The notes under the pieces were generated by a model. That model worked only from the letters and a program-made list of their open reading frames with translations, was not told the DNA's origin and did not search any database. Below are positions 15,918-24,334 of a stretch of DNA of 62,212 nt, piece by piece. The stretch is from NCBI GenBank assembly GCA_029260955.1, contig JAJDCF010000007.1, positions 1 through 62,212 on the forward strand, given 5' to 3'. Positions within the stretch are counted from its first letter, which is position 1. Each line of letters starts with the position of its first letter. The translations under genes and the position numbers were made by a program. Source of the stretch: Patescibacteria group bacterium. GTDB taxonomy: Bacteria; Patescibacteriota; Gracilibacteria; UM-FILTER-43-11.

Positions 15918-16143
15918 ATCTACCCCTCATTAGGTTGGTGTCATTCAACCTGCTTCGCTCCTACTCGGTCTAGTCTATCATTAGGGGTGTATGCTATTCG
16001 CCCAATATGGCCTTGGCCATCTACCCATCCTAAAACTGGTGTCACCTTTTACAGCTTCGCTGATCTAATCGACAAGGTGGCATTCTACCCTATTAAGTTG
16101 GTGTCATCCCTTGTGCTATTCGCCCAATATGGCCTTGGCCATC
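15918..16143. repeat. intergenic repeat cluster downstream of initiator tRNA
   Basis: Three degenerate direct repeats of about 29 bp start at 15918, 16018 and 16081; each begins CATCTACCC or CATTCTACC and ends TTGGTGTCA or CTGGTGTCA. A 30-bp exact repeat occurs at 15992-16021 and 16114-16143 and contains the palindrome ATGGCC-TT-GGCCAT. A short GGGGTGTATG string occurs beside both copies. No convincing coding frame. It lies between the 3' ends of the ftsB-like gene and the leftward tRNA, so it would be in both transcripts' tails. Confidence 0.65.
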
Positions 16144-16153
16144 AAGGGGTGTA

Positions 16154-16228
<75 letters not shown>

Positions 16229-16233
16229 AAGGG

Positions 16234-16261
16234 ATTATACGGATTTGCGGTTTGAAATCAA
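16234..16261 (-). promoter_or_regulatory. promoter of initiator tRNA
   Basis: Minus strand TTGATT (16256-16261), 16-nt spacer, TATAAT (16234-16239). The six bases CCCTTT separate the -10 box from G2 of the tRNA, so transcription should begin at or next to the mature 5' end. Confidence 0.7.
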
Positions 16262-16861
16262 ACAAAAACGACAAAAAGCTTCTGCGGATTGTCAAATTTG
16301 ACGACCTGTCTAGCTTGACATAGTTTAAGCTTTATTATTGGACAGAATGTCCTGCATAACATTTTGTTTTTTGTGCAAGTCTAAATGTGAAACAAATGTC
16401 TATTAATACAGTTATATATGGCGAACATGAAGGAATTCTGATAATCTTTCGGAGAGTAATTAAAAGTTAGGAAAAGGCTTAGTATAAGCCCTGCAGACAT
16501 GGAAAGTAGACATGGCCCCATCTTCTAAAATGGTGGCGTCGTGCCTGCGAGTCATGCTATCCCTACGTCTAGCTTTGGCTAAGACAAATGGGTTTGTATG
16601 AGGCGCTGATCATTAACAGCATAGGAGGTAGACACGGGATCTAATGTCTATCTAAACATTATAAAAATAAGAATTAATTTTTCTTATCCAAATCTTGGCC
16701 AATATTATTGGTCACTTAGGTTCGATATAAAACTCGGACTTATACCTATTATATATAGCGAGGTCACTTAGGCTCCTTTGTTAATGGCAATGGAAAGCCA
16801 CCAAATAATATAGATTTCGCGATTTATAAGAACTTTTATTTATTTTATACCCATACAAATT
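16262..16861 (+). other. long structured leader upstream of S-layer gene
   Basis: About 600 bases without a credible gene. Perfect or near-perfect hairpins include GGCTTA-GTA-TAAGCC (16476-16490), GCCCCAT/ATGGTGGC (about 16513-16535), GTCTAGC/GCTAAGAC (16567-16585), GCTG/CAGC (16605-16620), ATAAGAA/TTCTTAT (16667-16687), CCAAT/ATTGG (16699-16711) and TATAA/TTATA (16726-16744). The 11-mer GGTCACTTAGG is repeated at 16710-16720 and 16762-16772. A TTGACA occurs at 16315 but no good -10 is in register. It is either a long 5' UTR stabilising an abundant mRNA or a separate ncRNA; no known riboswitch was recognised. Confidence 0.5.
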
Positions 16862-19800
16862 ATGGATATTGCTCTTAGGTTGAAAAGAGTTGTAGCTACT
16901 GTTGCTGCTGGTGCACTTTTTGCATCATCTGCCGGTATTGCTATGGCTCAGACATTCAACGACGTTGGTACCGATGCATGGTACTACGATTACGTTGAAC
17001 AACTAGTAGGCGATGGTGTCATCGATGTTGCTGACACATACCGACCTGCTGACGCACTCAACCGTGCGGAACTTGTAAAGATTGCTATTACTGCAATCGA
17101 CGGACTAGCTGGATACGAAGCTCCTGCTACTCCTACTTTTGACGATGTACCTGCTGATGCTTGGTTCTTCGATTATATCGAGGCCGGTGTACAGCTTGGC
17201 ATTGTTAACGGTTATACCGACGCTAACGGAAACCTTACTGGTTTCTTCGGCCCTGGCGACATGGTAAACCGTGCTGCTTCTACAAAGATCCTTGTTAATG
17301 CATTTAGCGTTCCAACTGATCTAGACCCAGCTTCTGTTTTTCCAGACGTAATGTCTGCTGACTGGTTCCATGATTACGTTCTTACCGCTTATAACCAATC
17401 TGTTCTAGATGGTTATGACAATGGATACTTTGGCCCAGCTGATGCTGTTACCCGCGCTCAAGTTGCAAAACTTGTCGTCAACTCTCAGAACCCTGTAGAA
17501 AGAATGGTTTCTGGTGAAGGCGAAGGCGAAGGCGAAGGCGAAGGTGAGCCATCATCTGAGGGAGACCTTGAGGTTTCTCTAAACGATGATACAGCCTCTT
17601 CTTCTACACTTTCTCTAAGTGCTAACGGTGTAGCTGTAGCATCTTTTGATTTCACTGCTGATCAAGACGACGTTTATGTTTCTAACCTCGTTCTTACTCG
17701 TGGTGGTGTAGGTCAAGCTGCTGACTGGCAGAATCTTTACGTTTACGATGGTTCTCAACGTTTGACCACTGGTCGTACTGTTAATAACGACACTAACACA
17801 GCTACCTTCCCTCTCAAATTGACTGTAGAGGCTGGTACTACTACAACTGTTACTCTAGTTGGTGACGTTTCTTCTACTGCTGGTGCTTCAAGTCAACACT
17901 ACTTCTATGTAGCTTCTGCTGCTAACGTAACAAGCAACGCTCAATCTGTTGCTGGTGACTTCCCTGTAGCTGGTAACACCTTCACAATGGGTGGTGCCAA
18001 CACAGTTGTTAACTCTGTTACTGTTACTGCTGGAACTGCTCCTCCAATTGTAACTATTGGTGAGCAGGATGCTGAGATTGCTAGCGTTCGTCTTGCTGCT
18101 GGTTCTACTAACGATATCGCTGTTCATCAGTTTGCTTTCACTAACGGAGGATCTCTTTCTTCTGCTAAAATGGTCAATCTACGACTTCTTCGTGGAACTG
18201 ACGAGGTAGCTACTGCTGATGGATTTGTAGGTGATGTTGTTACTTTTGTACTCGACACTCCTTATGTAATTCAGGATGGTCAAACTAAGACTTTCTATGT
18301 TCGTGCAGATATTGACGGTGGTCGAACCACTGACAACATCATCATGTATCTTGACGAAAACACTGATCTGATTGCTGTTGATCAGCAATATGGTTTCGGT
18401 GCTTCTGTCACTAACACATTTGCTCGTGTTAACGCTAATACCGTTGCACTTGAAGGTGGTGATGTAACTGTTGTTGATAACGGTCCTGCTGCAACTCAAA
18501 TTGCTCAGAATGCTACCAACATCGAACTTTTGAACTTCTCTGTTACTACTGCTAGAGACCTAACTGTACGTGATACTTTCATCCAGCTAGACATCCAAGA
18601 TGCTGCTGGTAATGGTCCAACTCTACCTGTAACTGGTACTGGTGTTGTTGCTACTGGTGATGGTGGTTTTGCTGATGATAGTTCTATATTCTGTATGCTT
18701 GATGCTCCAGCTGCAACCTTTGCACTTGGTGACATGATTCAGATGACAGCTACTTCTGGTACTGTTTATGGAATTGTTGATGCTATTACTAACTCTGGAA
18801 CTTGTGGTGCTGGTGCAAATACTGAAATCCAGACCAATTTAGCTGCAGGTGATGCCGTTGCTGATGGCTCTACTGTTACTGAAGTTGATCCTTACGATTA
18901 CGTTAGGAATCTAAAATTGGTTGATCTTGATGCTACTACTACTTTGGCTGGTCCTTTGACTGATGCTAATACAGGTGCAACTTTGGTTCCTAACCAGAGT
19001 ACTGGTTTTGCAACTGCTGAATCTTACAGCAGAGTTCACACCGAGGATTACGAATTCACCGGTGGTGAAACTCGTCATCTTTCTGTTCAGTCAGATCTAA
19101 ACCTAAACATGGCTTCTGGTTACCAGATACGTGCTCGCGTTAGATTCTCTGATGGTGGAACTACTTCTTACATCAAGGATGACGCTGCTAACGAGTTTGT
19201 AGCTAGTTCTGCAATTATCGGTGCTGGTACTACTGCACTTGCTGGTAATTTCATGACTACTGCTCAGAACAGCCTAGCTGTTGCTCTTGCTTCTACTCCT
19301 ACTTCACAAAGTTATGTGAAGGGTGATACAGATGTTCCTTCTTTGGGTGTTGCACTTACAGCCGGTGATGCTGGAGATGTAACTCTAAAGCGTCTAACAG
19401 TTCGTGTTTACGCTGATTCTGGTACTGTCTTTGGTGGTACTGGTCCTGGTGAAGGTGATACTGCTGCTAATACACTTGTTTCTAGCGTAACTCTTTACGA
19501 TGGTAACGATGTTGTAGCAGGTCCTAAGAGTATTAGCCTAGTTGATACTAACGTTGCTGGCTTTGTCGCTGACACTGCTGACTACTATCGAGCTCAGTTT
19601 GATGACATCAACATGGTCATCACTAAGGGTGCTACAAAGACTCTAACTGCTAAGGTAAACCTTCTTAACACAGCTACTGTACAAAGTTACATCGCTGTTG
19701 ATGTACTTCCATCTGCTGATATCCTTGTTGAGGATTCTGATGCTAATACCATCACAGCTACTGGAGGTCAGCTTAACCTTGCTGGTGCTCACGTTCCATT

Positions 19801-21076
19801 AATCACTGTTCTTACATCTGGTACTTTGACTGCTTCTTCTGAAGGTAACCCAGATGCAGACATTGCTGTTGCTGGTGTAACTGAACAACTTGCTTCTAAG
19901 TACGTGTTCAGTGCGCTAGACGAAGATTTCAATGTTAAGAAATTGACTGTAATGAACGATGTTACTGGACCATTTGGTACTGCTGTTACTACAGCTTCTG
20001 TTGCTAACGTAACTATCAAGTATCCAGATGTGAACGGTGTTCAACAGAGCGCTACTAGCTCTTTATCTGGTGGTACTGCTACATTTGCCGGTCTTGAACT
20101 CTTTGTTCCTGCTGGTGAACAAGCTACTCTTGAGATTTACGCTGATGTAAATACCAAGTCTGCTGTTGGTGAATCTATTTCTGGTCAAACCTTCCGTCTT
20201 GGTATGCAAGACACTGGTAATACAATTACTAGCTTCGAAGCTATTGGTCAGTCTTCTTCTACCAATGTAAGTGCTCCTACCATTACTAACGCTGCTAGTG
20301 TAAATGGATTTGTTGTTCGCAAATCTGTACCTACATTTGCTAATGTTAGTACCTCTACAACTCTATCCGATGGTGAAAGAACTCTTATGAGCTTCAGTGT
20401 TACTGCTGATAGCCAGGGTGCTGTTGCTATGGGACGTCTAGCCTTTGAAATCGTAAGATCTGATGCTGCTACAGCTAATCTTGATCTTTCAGACTTCAAA
20501 TTCTACAGAGGTTCTACATTGCTGACTAATGTTGGAATATTTGATGGTACTGCTCAGGCAGATGCAGACTATGTTGCTTCTGCTGCTTCACCATTGAATG
20601 CCGCCCCTGGTGGTGGTACAGATACTGTTATTGTTAGCTTCGAACAGGAAGAAACTATTCCTGCTGCTACAAGCCAGACTTATAGCCTAAAGGCTACAGT
20701 CATCGCTTCAGCTACCAATGACACAATCGACACCAAGATTGCTATTGGTGACGAAAGCGTTCCAATTACTGGTCTTACCACTAATAATGGTAATGCTAAT
20801 ACTGGTAGAGTTTCAGCTGCTAATACAGACAATATTGCATTGTTTGGTGATGCTTCTACTCAGTGTGCTACTACTGATTCAGCTGCCACTGGCTTTGCTG
20901 ATGAAACTGGTACAGCATGTAACGTTATCTGGTCTGACAAATCTGCTGACTCTCACCTTTACCCAACTGTGAGTGGAGCAGGATCAGTAACTGTTGCTTC
21001 TGGTACATATGACTTTACAAATGGATATCTTCTAGATATCACTAGCCTACAATCTCAAACTCTTAGCAAGAACTAA
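16862..21076 (+). CDS. S-layer protein with three N-terminal SLH domains
   Basis: A 1404-residue secreted protein, probably the main surface-layer subunit. A Sec signal peptide (1-29, cut after AMA) is followed by three SLH domains (about 31-80, 88-150, 153-207), each with a FxDV..WxxDYV start and an NRAE, NRAA or TRAQ motif; these bind wall polymers. A (GE)n hinge (about 218-229) leads to ~1170 residues of Ala/Thr/Gly/Val-rich, acidic, presumably beta-sandwich repeats that form the lattice. Cys and Lys are scarce. Codon choice is strongly uniform (GCT, GGT, ACT, GTT), unlike neighbours, as expected for a very highly expressed gene. A 600-nt structured leader precedes it and a strong terminator follows. 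Confidence 0.9.
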   Translation: MDIALRLKRVVATVAAGALFASSAGIAMAQTFNDVGTDAWYYDYVEQLVGDGVIDVADTYRPADALNRAELVKIAITAIDGLAGYEAPATPTFDDVPADAWFFDYIEAGVQLGIVNGYTDANGNLTGFFGPGDMVNRAASTKILVNAFSVPTDLDPASVFPDVMSADWFHDYVLTAYNQSVLDGYDNGYFGPADAVTRAQVAKLVVNSQNPVERMVSGEGEGEGEGEGEPSSEGDLEVSLNDDTASSSTLSLSANGVAVASFDFTADQDDVYVSNLVLTRGGVGQAADWQNLYVYDGSQRLTTGRTVNNDTNTATFPLKLTVEAGTTTTVTLVGDVSSTAGASSQHYFYVASAANVTSNAQSVAGDFPVAGNTFTMGGANTVVNSVTVTAGTAPPIVTIGEQDAEIASVRLAAGSTNDIAVHQFAFTNGGSLSSAKMVNLRLLRGTDEVATADGFVGDVVTFVLDTPYVIQDGQTKTFYVRADIDGGRTTDNIIMYLDENTDLIAVDQQYGFGASVTNTFARVNANTVALEGGDVTVVDNGPAATQIAQNATNIELLNFSVTTARDLTVRDTFIQLDIQDAAGNGPTLPVTGTGVVATGDGGFADDSSIFCMLDAPAATFALGDMIQMTATSGTVYGIVDAITNSGTCGAGANTEIQTNLAAGDAVADGSTVTEVDPYDYVRNLKLVDLDATTTLAGPLTDANTGATLVPNQSTGFATAESYSRVHTEDYEFTGGETRHLSVQSDLNLNMASGYQIRARVRFSDGGTTSYIKDDAANEFVASSAIIGAGTTALAGNFMTTAQNSLAVALASTPTSQSYVKGDTDVPSLGVALTAGDAGDVTLKRLTVRVYADSGTVFGGTGPGEGDTAANTLVSSVTLYDGNDVVAGPKSISLVDTNVAGFVADTADYYRAQFDDINMVITKGATKTLTAKVNLLNTATVQSYIAVDVLPSADILVEDSDANTITATGGQLNLAGAHVPLITVLTSGTLTASSEGNPDADIAVAGVTEQLASKYVFSALDEDFNVKKLTVMNDVTGPFGTAVTTASVANVTIKYPDVNGVQQSATSSLSGGTATFAGLELFVPAGEQATLEIYADVNTKSAVGESISGQTFRLGMQDTGNTITSFEAIGQSSSTNVSAPTITNAASVNGFVVRKSVPTFANVSTSTTLSDGERTLMSFSVTADSQGAVAMGRLAFEIVRSDAATANLDLSDFKFYRGSTLLTNVGIFDGTAQADADYVASAASPLNAAPGGGTDTVIVSFEQEETIPAATSQTYSLKATVIASATNDTIDTKIAIGDESVPITGLTTNNGNANTGRVSAANTDNIALFGDASTQCATTDSAATGFADETGTACNVIWSDKSADSHLYPTVSGAGSVTVASGTYDFTNGYLLDITSLQSQTLSKN

Positions 21077-21115
21077 TCTTAGTTCCTGATAAGACGAGAC
21101 TTAGGTTGAGTCACG

Positions 21116-21152
21116 AAAAACCCCGTTGGCCTTCGGGCCGGAGGGGTTTTTT
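21116..21152 (+). terminator. strong rho-independent terminator of S-layer gene
   Basis: ACCCC...GGCC-TTCG-GGCC...GGGG followed by six T, with an A-run on the 5' side. The UUCG tetraloop and GC-rich stem make it the best terminator in the window. Confidence 0.93.
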
Positions 21153-21213
21153 GATATATAAGTTTCTACTTCATTCTGTTAAAATATGGGTAGTAATTCT
21201 TTACATTTTTCCC

Positions 21214-22380
21214 ATGAAAAAAACAGCTATTTTCCTTCTTTTATTTCTGTTTTTGGTTCCAAGTGCTTTGGCGGCCACTATTGTTTCGGAATGGCAAACG
21301 GTTGTGTTTCAGAACGATATAGGTGAAATGGCCCCTATGCTTATAACTTCGACCAGTGATGGTGACATTACTTCAGAACATGGTATTCGAATCATGCTAG
21401 ACCCCGAAATCATGTTGCTGTTGGATGATGCGGAGCTGTATATCTCAGGTACGGCTAAAGACAACGGCAAAGTAGATTTGAATGTACAGCCAGAATATGC
21501 CCCAGACTACAAATCGTTTTATATTCCTGTTATGCAGGATTTTGAAGCTGCAGATTGGCTTAGTATTCAGGGGGTGAAAGTGCGTAGCTACTACGAATAC
21601 ACCAATGATAAATTTTTAGGCCTTGATCTCGATGGAGATGGAATTGCAGATGTGAGCGATATTAATACGTATCGTGTGGGTCAGTCTACGAAGGTGGACT
21701 ATACACCTCCTTTTCCTGTTTTGAATGCAGATTATGTTCGTAATGATGATGGCACTGTTAGCTTTACGTGGGATCCCCCAATTGATTTCGACTATGATGC
21801 TACAATTATTAACCGTGTTCGAATTAAGAATGGTTTCCCTATGGAATCTACTGTCTACAATGATTTTGCGGCCTCTTTTACTGATACAGATTTAAAGGAT
21901 GTAACATCTGCGACCTACTCTTTAGTTAGCAAAGACAGCGGTGGCAACCAAGGTGATCCAGTAACACTTGTTGTAGATCCAATCGTACTTGATGAAGAAC
22001 CGGTTGTTGAGGAGCCAGTTATTGAGGAGCCTATTCCTGAGCCTGCTGCCCCTGAAGATGAGGTTGATGAACTAAGTCGACTTTTAAACTATTATAACGT
22101 CCGTTACAGCATCAAATGTATGCCTTCCGGACTTGCTGTCGCAGAAAACAATAGCGCCTGTCTATGGGCACGTATTGACCTTGTGTACGCTCAAGATCGT
22201 ACCGGTGATGAAAAGGTTGCAGACCTTGCTCTTTCTACCCGTGATTTGGAGTTGATGGAAACTCGCCGCAAATGGCCTGAAATGCGCTACGAAGACAATT
22301 GTATAACCGCTGCAACACCGGCTGGTTATTGCCCTGCCTTGGGGAAGGCGTTGGATCGAATCAGTTATTTTCTTGATTAG
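21214..22380 (+). CDS. secreted protein with FN3-like region and Cys-containing C-terminal domain
   Basis: About 388 residues from the ATG at 21214. The frame opens at 21106, inside the preceding terminator, so the earlier start is wrong. Signal peptide MKKTAIFLLLFLFLVPSALA, then a beta-rich region of about 180 residues, an FN3/Ig-like stretch (near TPPFPVLNADYVRNDDG and VSFTWDPP), an acidic Pro/Glu linker (EEPVVEEPVIEEPIPEP), and a C-terminal domain with four Cys (IKCMP, SACLW, DNCIT, GYCPA). Not recognised as a known family. Its place after the S-layer gene suggests a cell-surface role. The Cys pairs may form disulfides outside the cell. Confidence 0.7.
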   Translation: MKKTAIFLLLFLFLVPSALAATIVSEWQTVVFQNDIGEMAPMLITSTSDGDITSEHGIRIMLDPEIMLLLDDAELYISGTAKDNGKVDLNVQPEYAPDYKSFYIPVMQDFEAADWLSIQGVKVRSYYEYTNDKFLGLDLDGDGIADVSDINTYRVGQSTKVDYTPPFPVLNADYVRNDDGTVSFTWDPPIDFDYDATIINRVRIKNGFPMESTVYNDFAASFTDTDLKDVTSATYSLVSKDSGGNQGDPVTLVVDPIVLDEEPVVEEPVIEEPIPEPAAPEDEVDELSRLLNYYNVRYSIKCMPSGLAVAENNSACLWARIDLVYAQDRTGDEKVADLALSTRDLELMETRRKWPEMRYEDNCITAATPAGYCPALGKALDRISYFLD

Positions 22381-22422
22381 ATCCCTCAGCTTTATTACAA
22401 TGATCACCTAATAATCAATATT

Positions 22423-22968
22423 ATGAAAATTAGTAGGTTGTTCATCATCGGATTCTCTGCACTGCTTTTGGCAGGTTGCAATAGCTATAAAATTGATGTG
22501 GATTTGTCGTCGGATGAAATTAAGAATATCAAAGCTGATATTGAATCTTTGAAAGTTAAACTTGATAACTACGTTGCTAAAGACGAAGGAGAAATCGCTT
22601 GGGCTCAGACCATAGATTTGGCTAGGGCTTACAAAAAGCTGGGTGAAATCGGTAAAGCCATAAAGGTGTACGAGGATGTTTTGGAAGATGGCCATACAAC
22701 GCAGTCCATTCTTAATAATTTGGGTCGCCTTTATGAAAGTACCGAGCAATATGATAAGGCCGTAGTCATGTACCAGCGTCTTAACGATGAATATTTCGAT
22801 CACGACTATCTTTACGATATTACCTGGGCTTATATAAAGGCTGGTGAGCGTAAACTGGCTGAAAAATATTTTAATGCTTGGCAGCTAGAGTTTAATAAGA
22901 CAGATGAGCAAACTCAACGGGCCATCAAGAAGCTCCGTGAGGCCGAGAAAGCTAATGCGAATGGCTAA
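22423..22968 (+). CDS. TPR-repeat lipoprotein
   Basis: A 181-residue predicted lipoprotein. The N-terminus has a signal sequence ending in the lipobox LLAGC with lipidated Cys19. At least three tetratricopeptide-like units follow (about 60-165): IDLARAYKKLGEIGKAIKVYEDVL, ILNNLGRLYESTEQYDKAVVMYQRL, LYDITWAYIKAGERKLAEKYF. TPR domains bind partner proteins; in envelopes they often scaffold secretion or wall machines. It lies 42 nt after the secreted Cys-containing protein and 62 nt before trigger factor. The partner is unknown. Confidence 0.82.
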   Translation: MKISRLFIIGFSALLLAGCNSYKIDVDLSSDEIKNIKADIESLKVKLDNYVAKDEGEIAWAQTIDLARAYKKLGEIGKAIKVYEDVLEDGHTTQSILNNLGRLYESTEQYDKAVVMYQRLNDEYFDHDYLYDITWAYIKAGERKLAEKYFNAWQLEFNKTDEQTQRAIKKLREAEKANANG

Positions 22969-23030
22969 AGGTTGTCATTTAATACCTTTTAATGTAGGCT
23001 AACTTAGCTTATTTATTTATATGTTTTTTT

Positions 23031-24320
23031 ATGAAAGCTGAAATCAAGAAACTTCCAAAATCTCAAGTTGAACTTACTATTACTGTTCCTTATGCTGACT
23101 ATGCCAAGGCTGAAAAGCAGGCTATCGAGCAAATTAGCAAAGAAATGAAGGTTGATGGCTTTCGTTCAGGCAATATCCCAGAGGATGTGGTGCGTGAAAA
23201 GGCCGGGCCAGAAACTATTCAATCCTTTACTCTTGAAAATATCATCCCCATTTCCTATTCAGCTGCGGTTAAAGAGAATGATGTTATGGTCATTGCTCAG
23301 CCACAAGTGGACATCAAAAGTCACGTTGCAAAAGAGGGGGACGACTTTGTTTATACAGCGGTTGTATCCGTTATGCCAGAAGTAAAACTGGGTAACTACA
23401 AAAAGATCAAAGTGAAAAAAGAAGAGGTTAAAGTGACTGACAAAGAGTTAAATGAAACTCTCGAAATGATCACAAGTCGTTTTGCTGAATGGAAGAATGT
23501 TGAGCGTGCTGCAAAAATGGGTGATCGAGTGGATGTTGATTTTGAGGGTTTTGATAAGGATGGTAAAACCCTTCCAAATACAGCCAGCAAGAATCATCCT
23601 GTAATTCTTGGTTCTAAAGCAATGATTCCTGGATTCGAAGAAGCCATTGTTGGTATGAAGGCAGATGAAGAAAAAGAGTTTGATATTGATTTCCCAAAAG
23701 AGTATCACGCCAAAGATATGCAGGGGAAAAAGGTGTCTTTTAAGGCCAAAGTTAACCGTGTAGAGGAGAAGCTTGATCAGGAGCTTAATGAGGCTATGGT
23801 TGAAAAGGCTACGGGTCAAAAGCAATCAGTCGATGACTTTAAAAAGCGTGTTAAGGAGGATCTGACGCGTGAAATGGAGCAACGTGCTCAGACAGAGGTC
23901 GACAATAAAGTTGTGCAGGAAATCATCAAAATTACCACAGTCGAACTCCCTCAGTCTTTGATTGAAGATGAGATCAACCTGCTCAAGGAAGAGAGAAAAC
24001 AGGCTGTCACTAAGCAGGGGCTTACTTGGGAACAATATCTTCAGCACATCAAGAAATCTGACGAGGATTTTGCCAAAGACCACCAAAAACCTGCCGAAGA
24101 AAGACTTATAGCTCGTTTGGGAGTAAATCAGATTATTAAAGAGGAAAAGGTTGAAGCGGATGTTGCCGATGTGGACAAGCGTGTTCAAGAGATAGCTGCT
24201 AATTATCCAGCAGAACAGAAGGAGAAGGTACTTGAGTACTACAAAAAGGATTCAGAGGCTTATAGGGCGCTCAAAAACAATATGTCAGCCGACAAGCTAA
24301 TCAATATGTTTGTTGTCTGA
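23031..24320 (+). CDS. tig: trigger factor (ribosome-associated chaperone, PPIase)
   Basis: A 429-residue protein with full trigger-factor architecture: N-terminal ribosome-binding domain (1-about 110), FKBP-type prolyl isomerase domain (about 150-235, with GDRVDVDFEGFDKDG and VILGSKAMIPGFEEAIVGM), and a long helical C-terminal chaperone domain. It binds nascent chains at the ribosomal exit. The normally near-invariant ribosome-docking loop GFRxGKxP reads GFRSGNIP here, with Asn in place of Lys. It ends with TGA. A tandem export load of large secreted proteins surrounds it. Confidence 0.96.
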   Translation: MKAEIKKLPKSQVELTITVPYADYAKAEKQAIEQISKEMKVDGFRSGNIPEDVVREKAGPETIQSFTLENIIPISYSAAVKENDVMVIAQPQVDIKSHVAKEGDDFVYTAVVSVMPEVKLGNYKKIKVKKEEVKVTDKELNETLEMITSRFAEWKNVERAAKMGDRVDVDFEGFDKDGKTLPNTASKNHPVILGSKAMIPGFEEAIVGMKADEEKEFDIDFPKEYHAKDMQGKKVSFKAKVNRVEEKLDQELNEAMVEKATGQKQSVDDFKKRVKEDLTREMEQRAQTEVDNKVVQEIIKITTVELPQSLIEDEINLLKEERKQAVTKQGLTWEQYLQHIKKSDEDFAKDHQKPAEERLIARLGVNQIIKEEKVEADVADVDKRVQEIAANYPAEQKEKVLEYYKKDSEAYRALKNNMSADKLINMFVV

Positions 24321-24334
24321 AAACTTTAAAAAGG

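Noticed and set aside
15918..16143. CRISPR array
   Set aside because: Only three imperfect repeats with unequal spacing (100 and 63 bp) and no cas genes.
16440..16640. RNase P RNA or tmRNA in the S-layer leader
   Set aside because: The conserved GAGGAAAGTCC and ACAGAA blocks of RNase P and the tRNA-like ends of tmRNA are missing.
21106..21213. Upstream start at 21106 for the secreted protein
   Set aside because: It would translate through the S-layer terminator; the signal peptide begins at 21214.
24300..24330. TGA read as glycine (Gracilibacteria code)
   Set aside because: TGA ends trigger factor and the glycosyltransferase at the expected family lengths, and no conserved domain here is interrupted by in-frame TGA.
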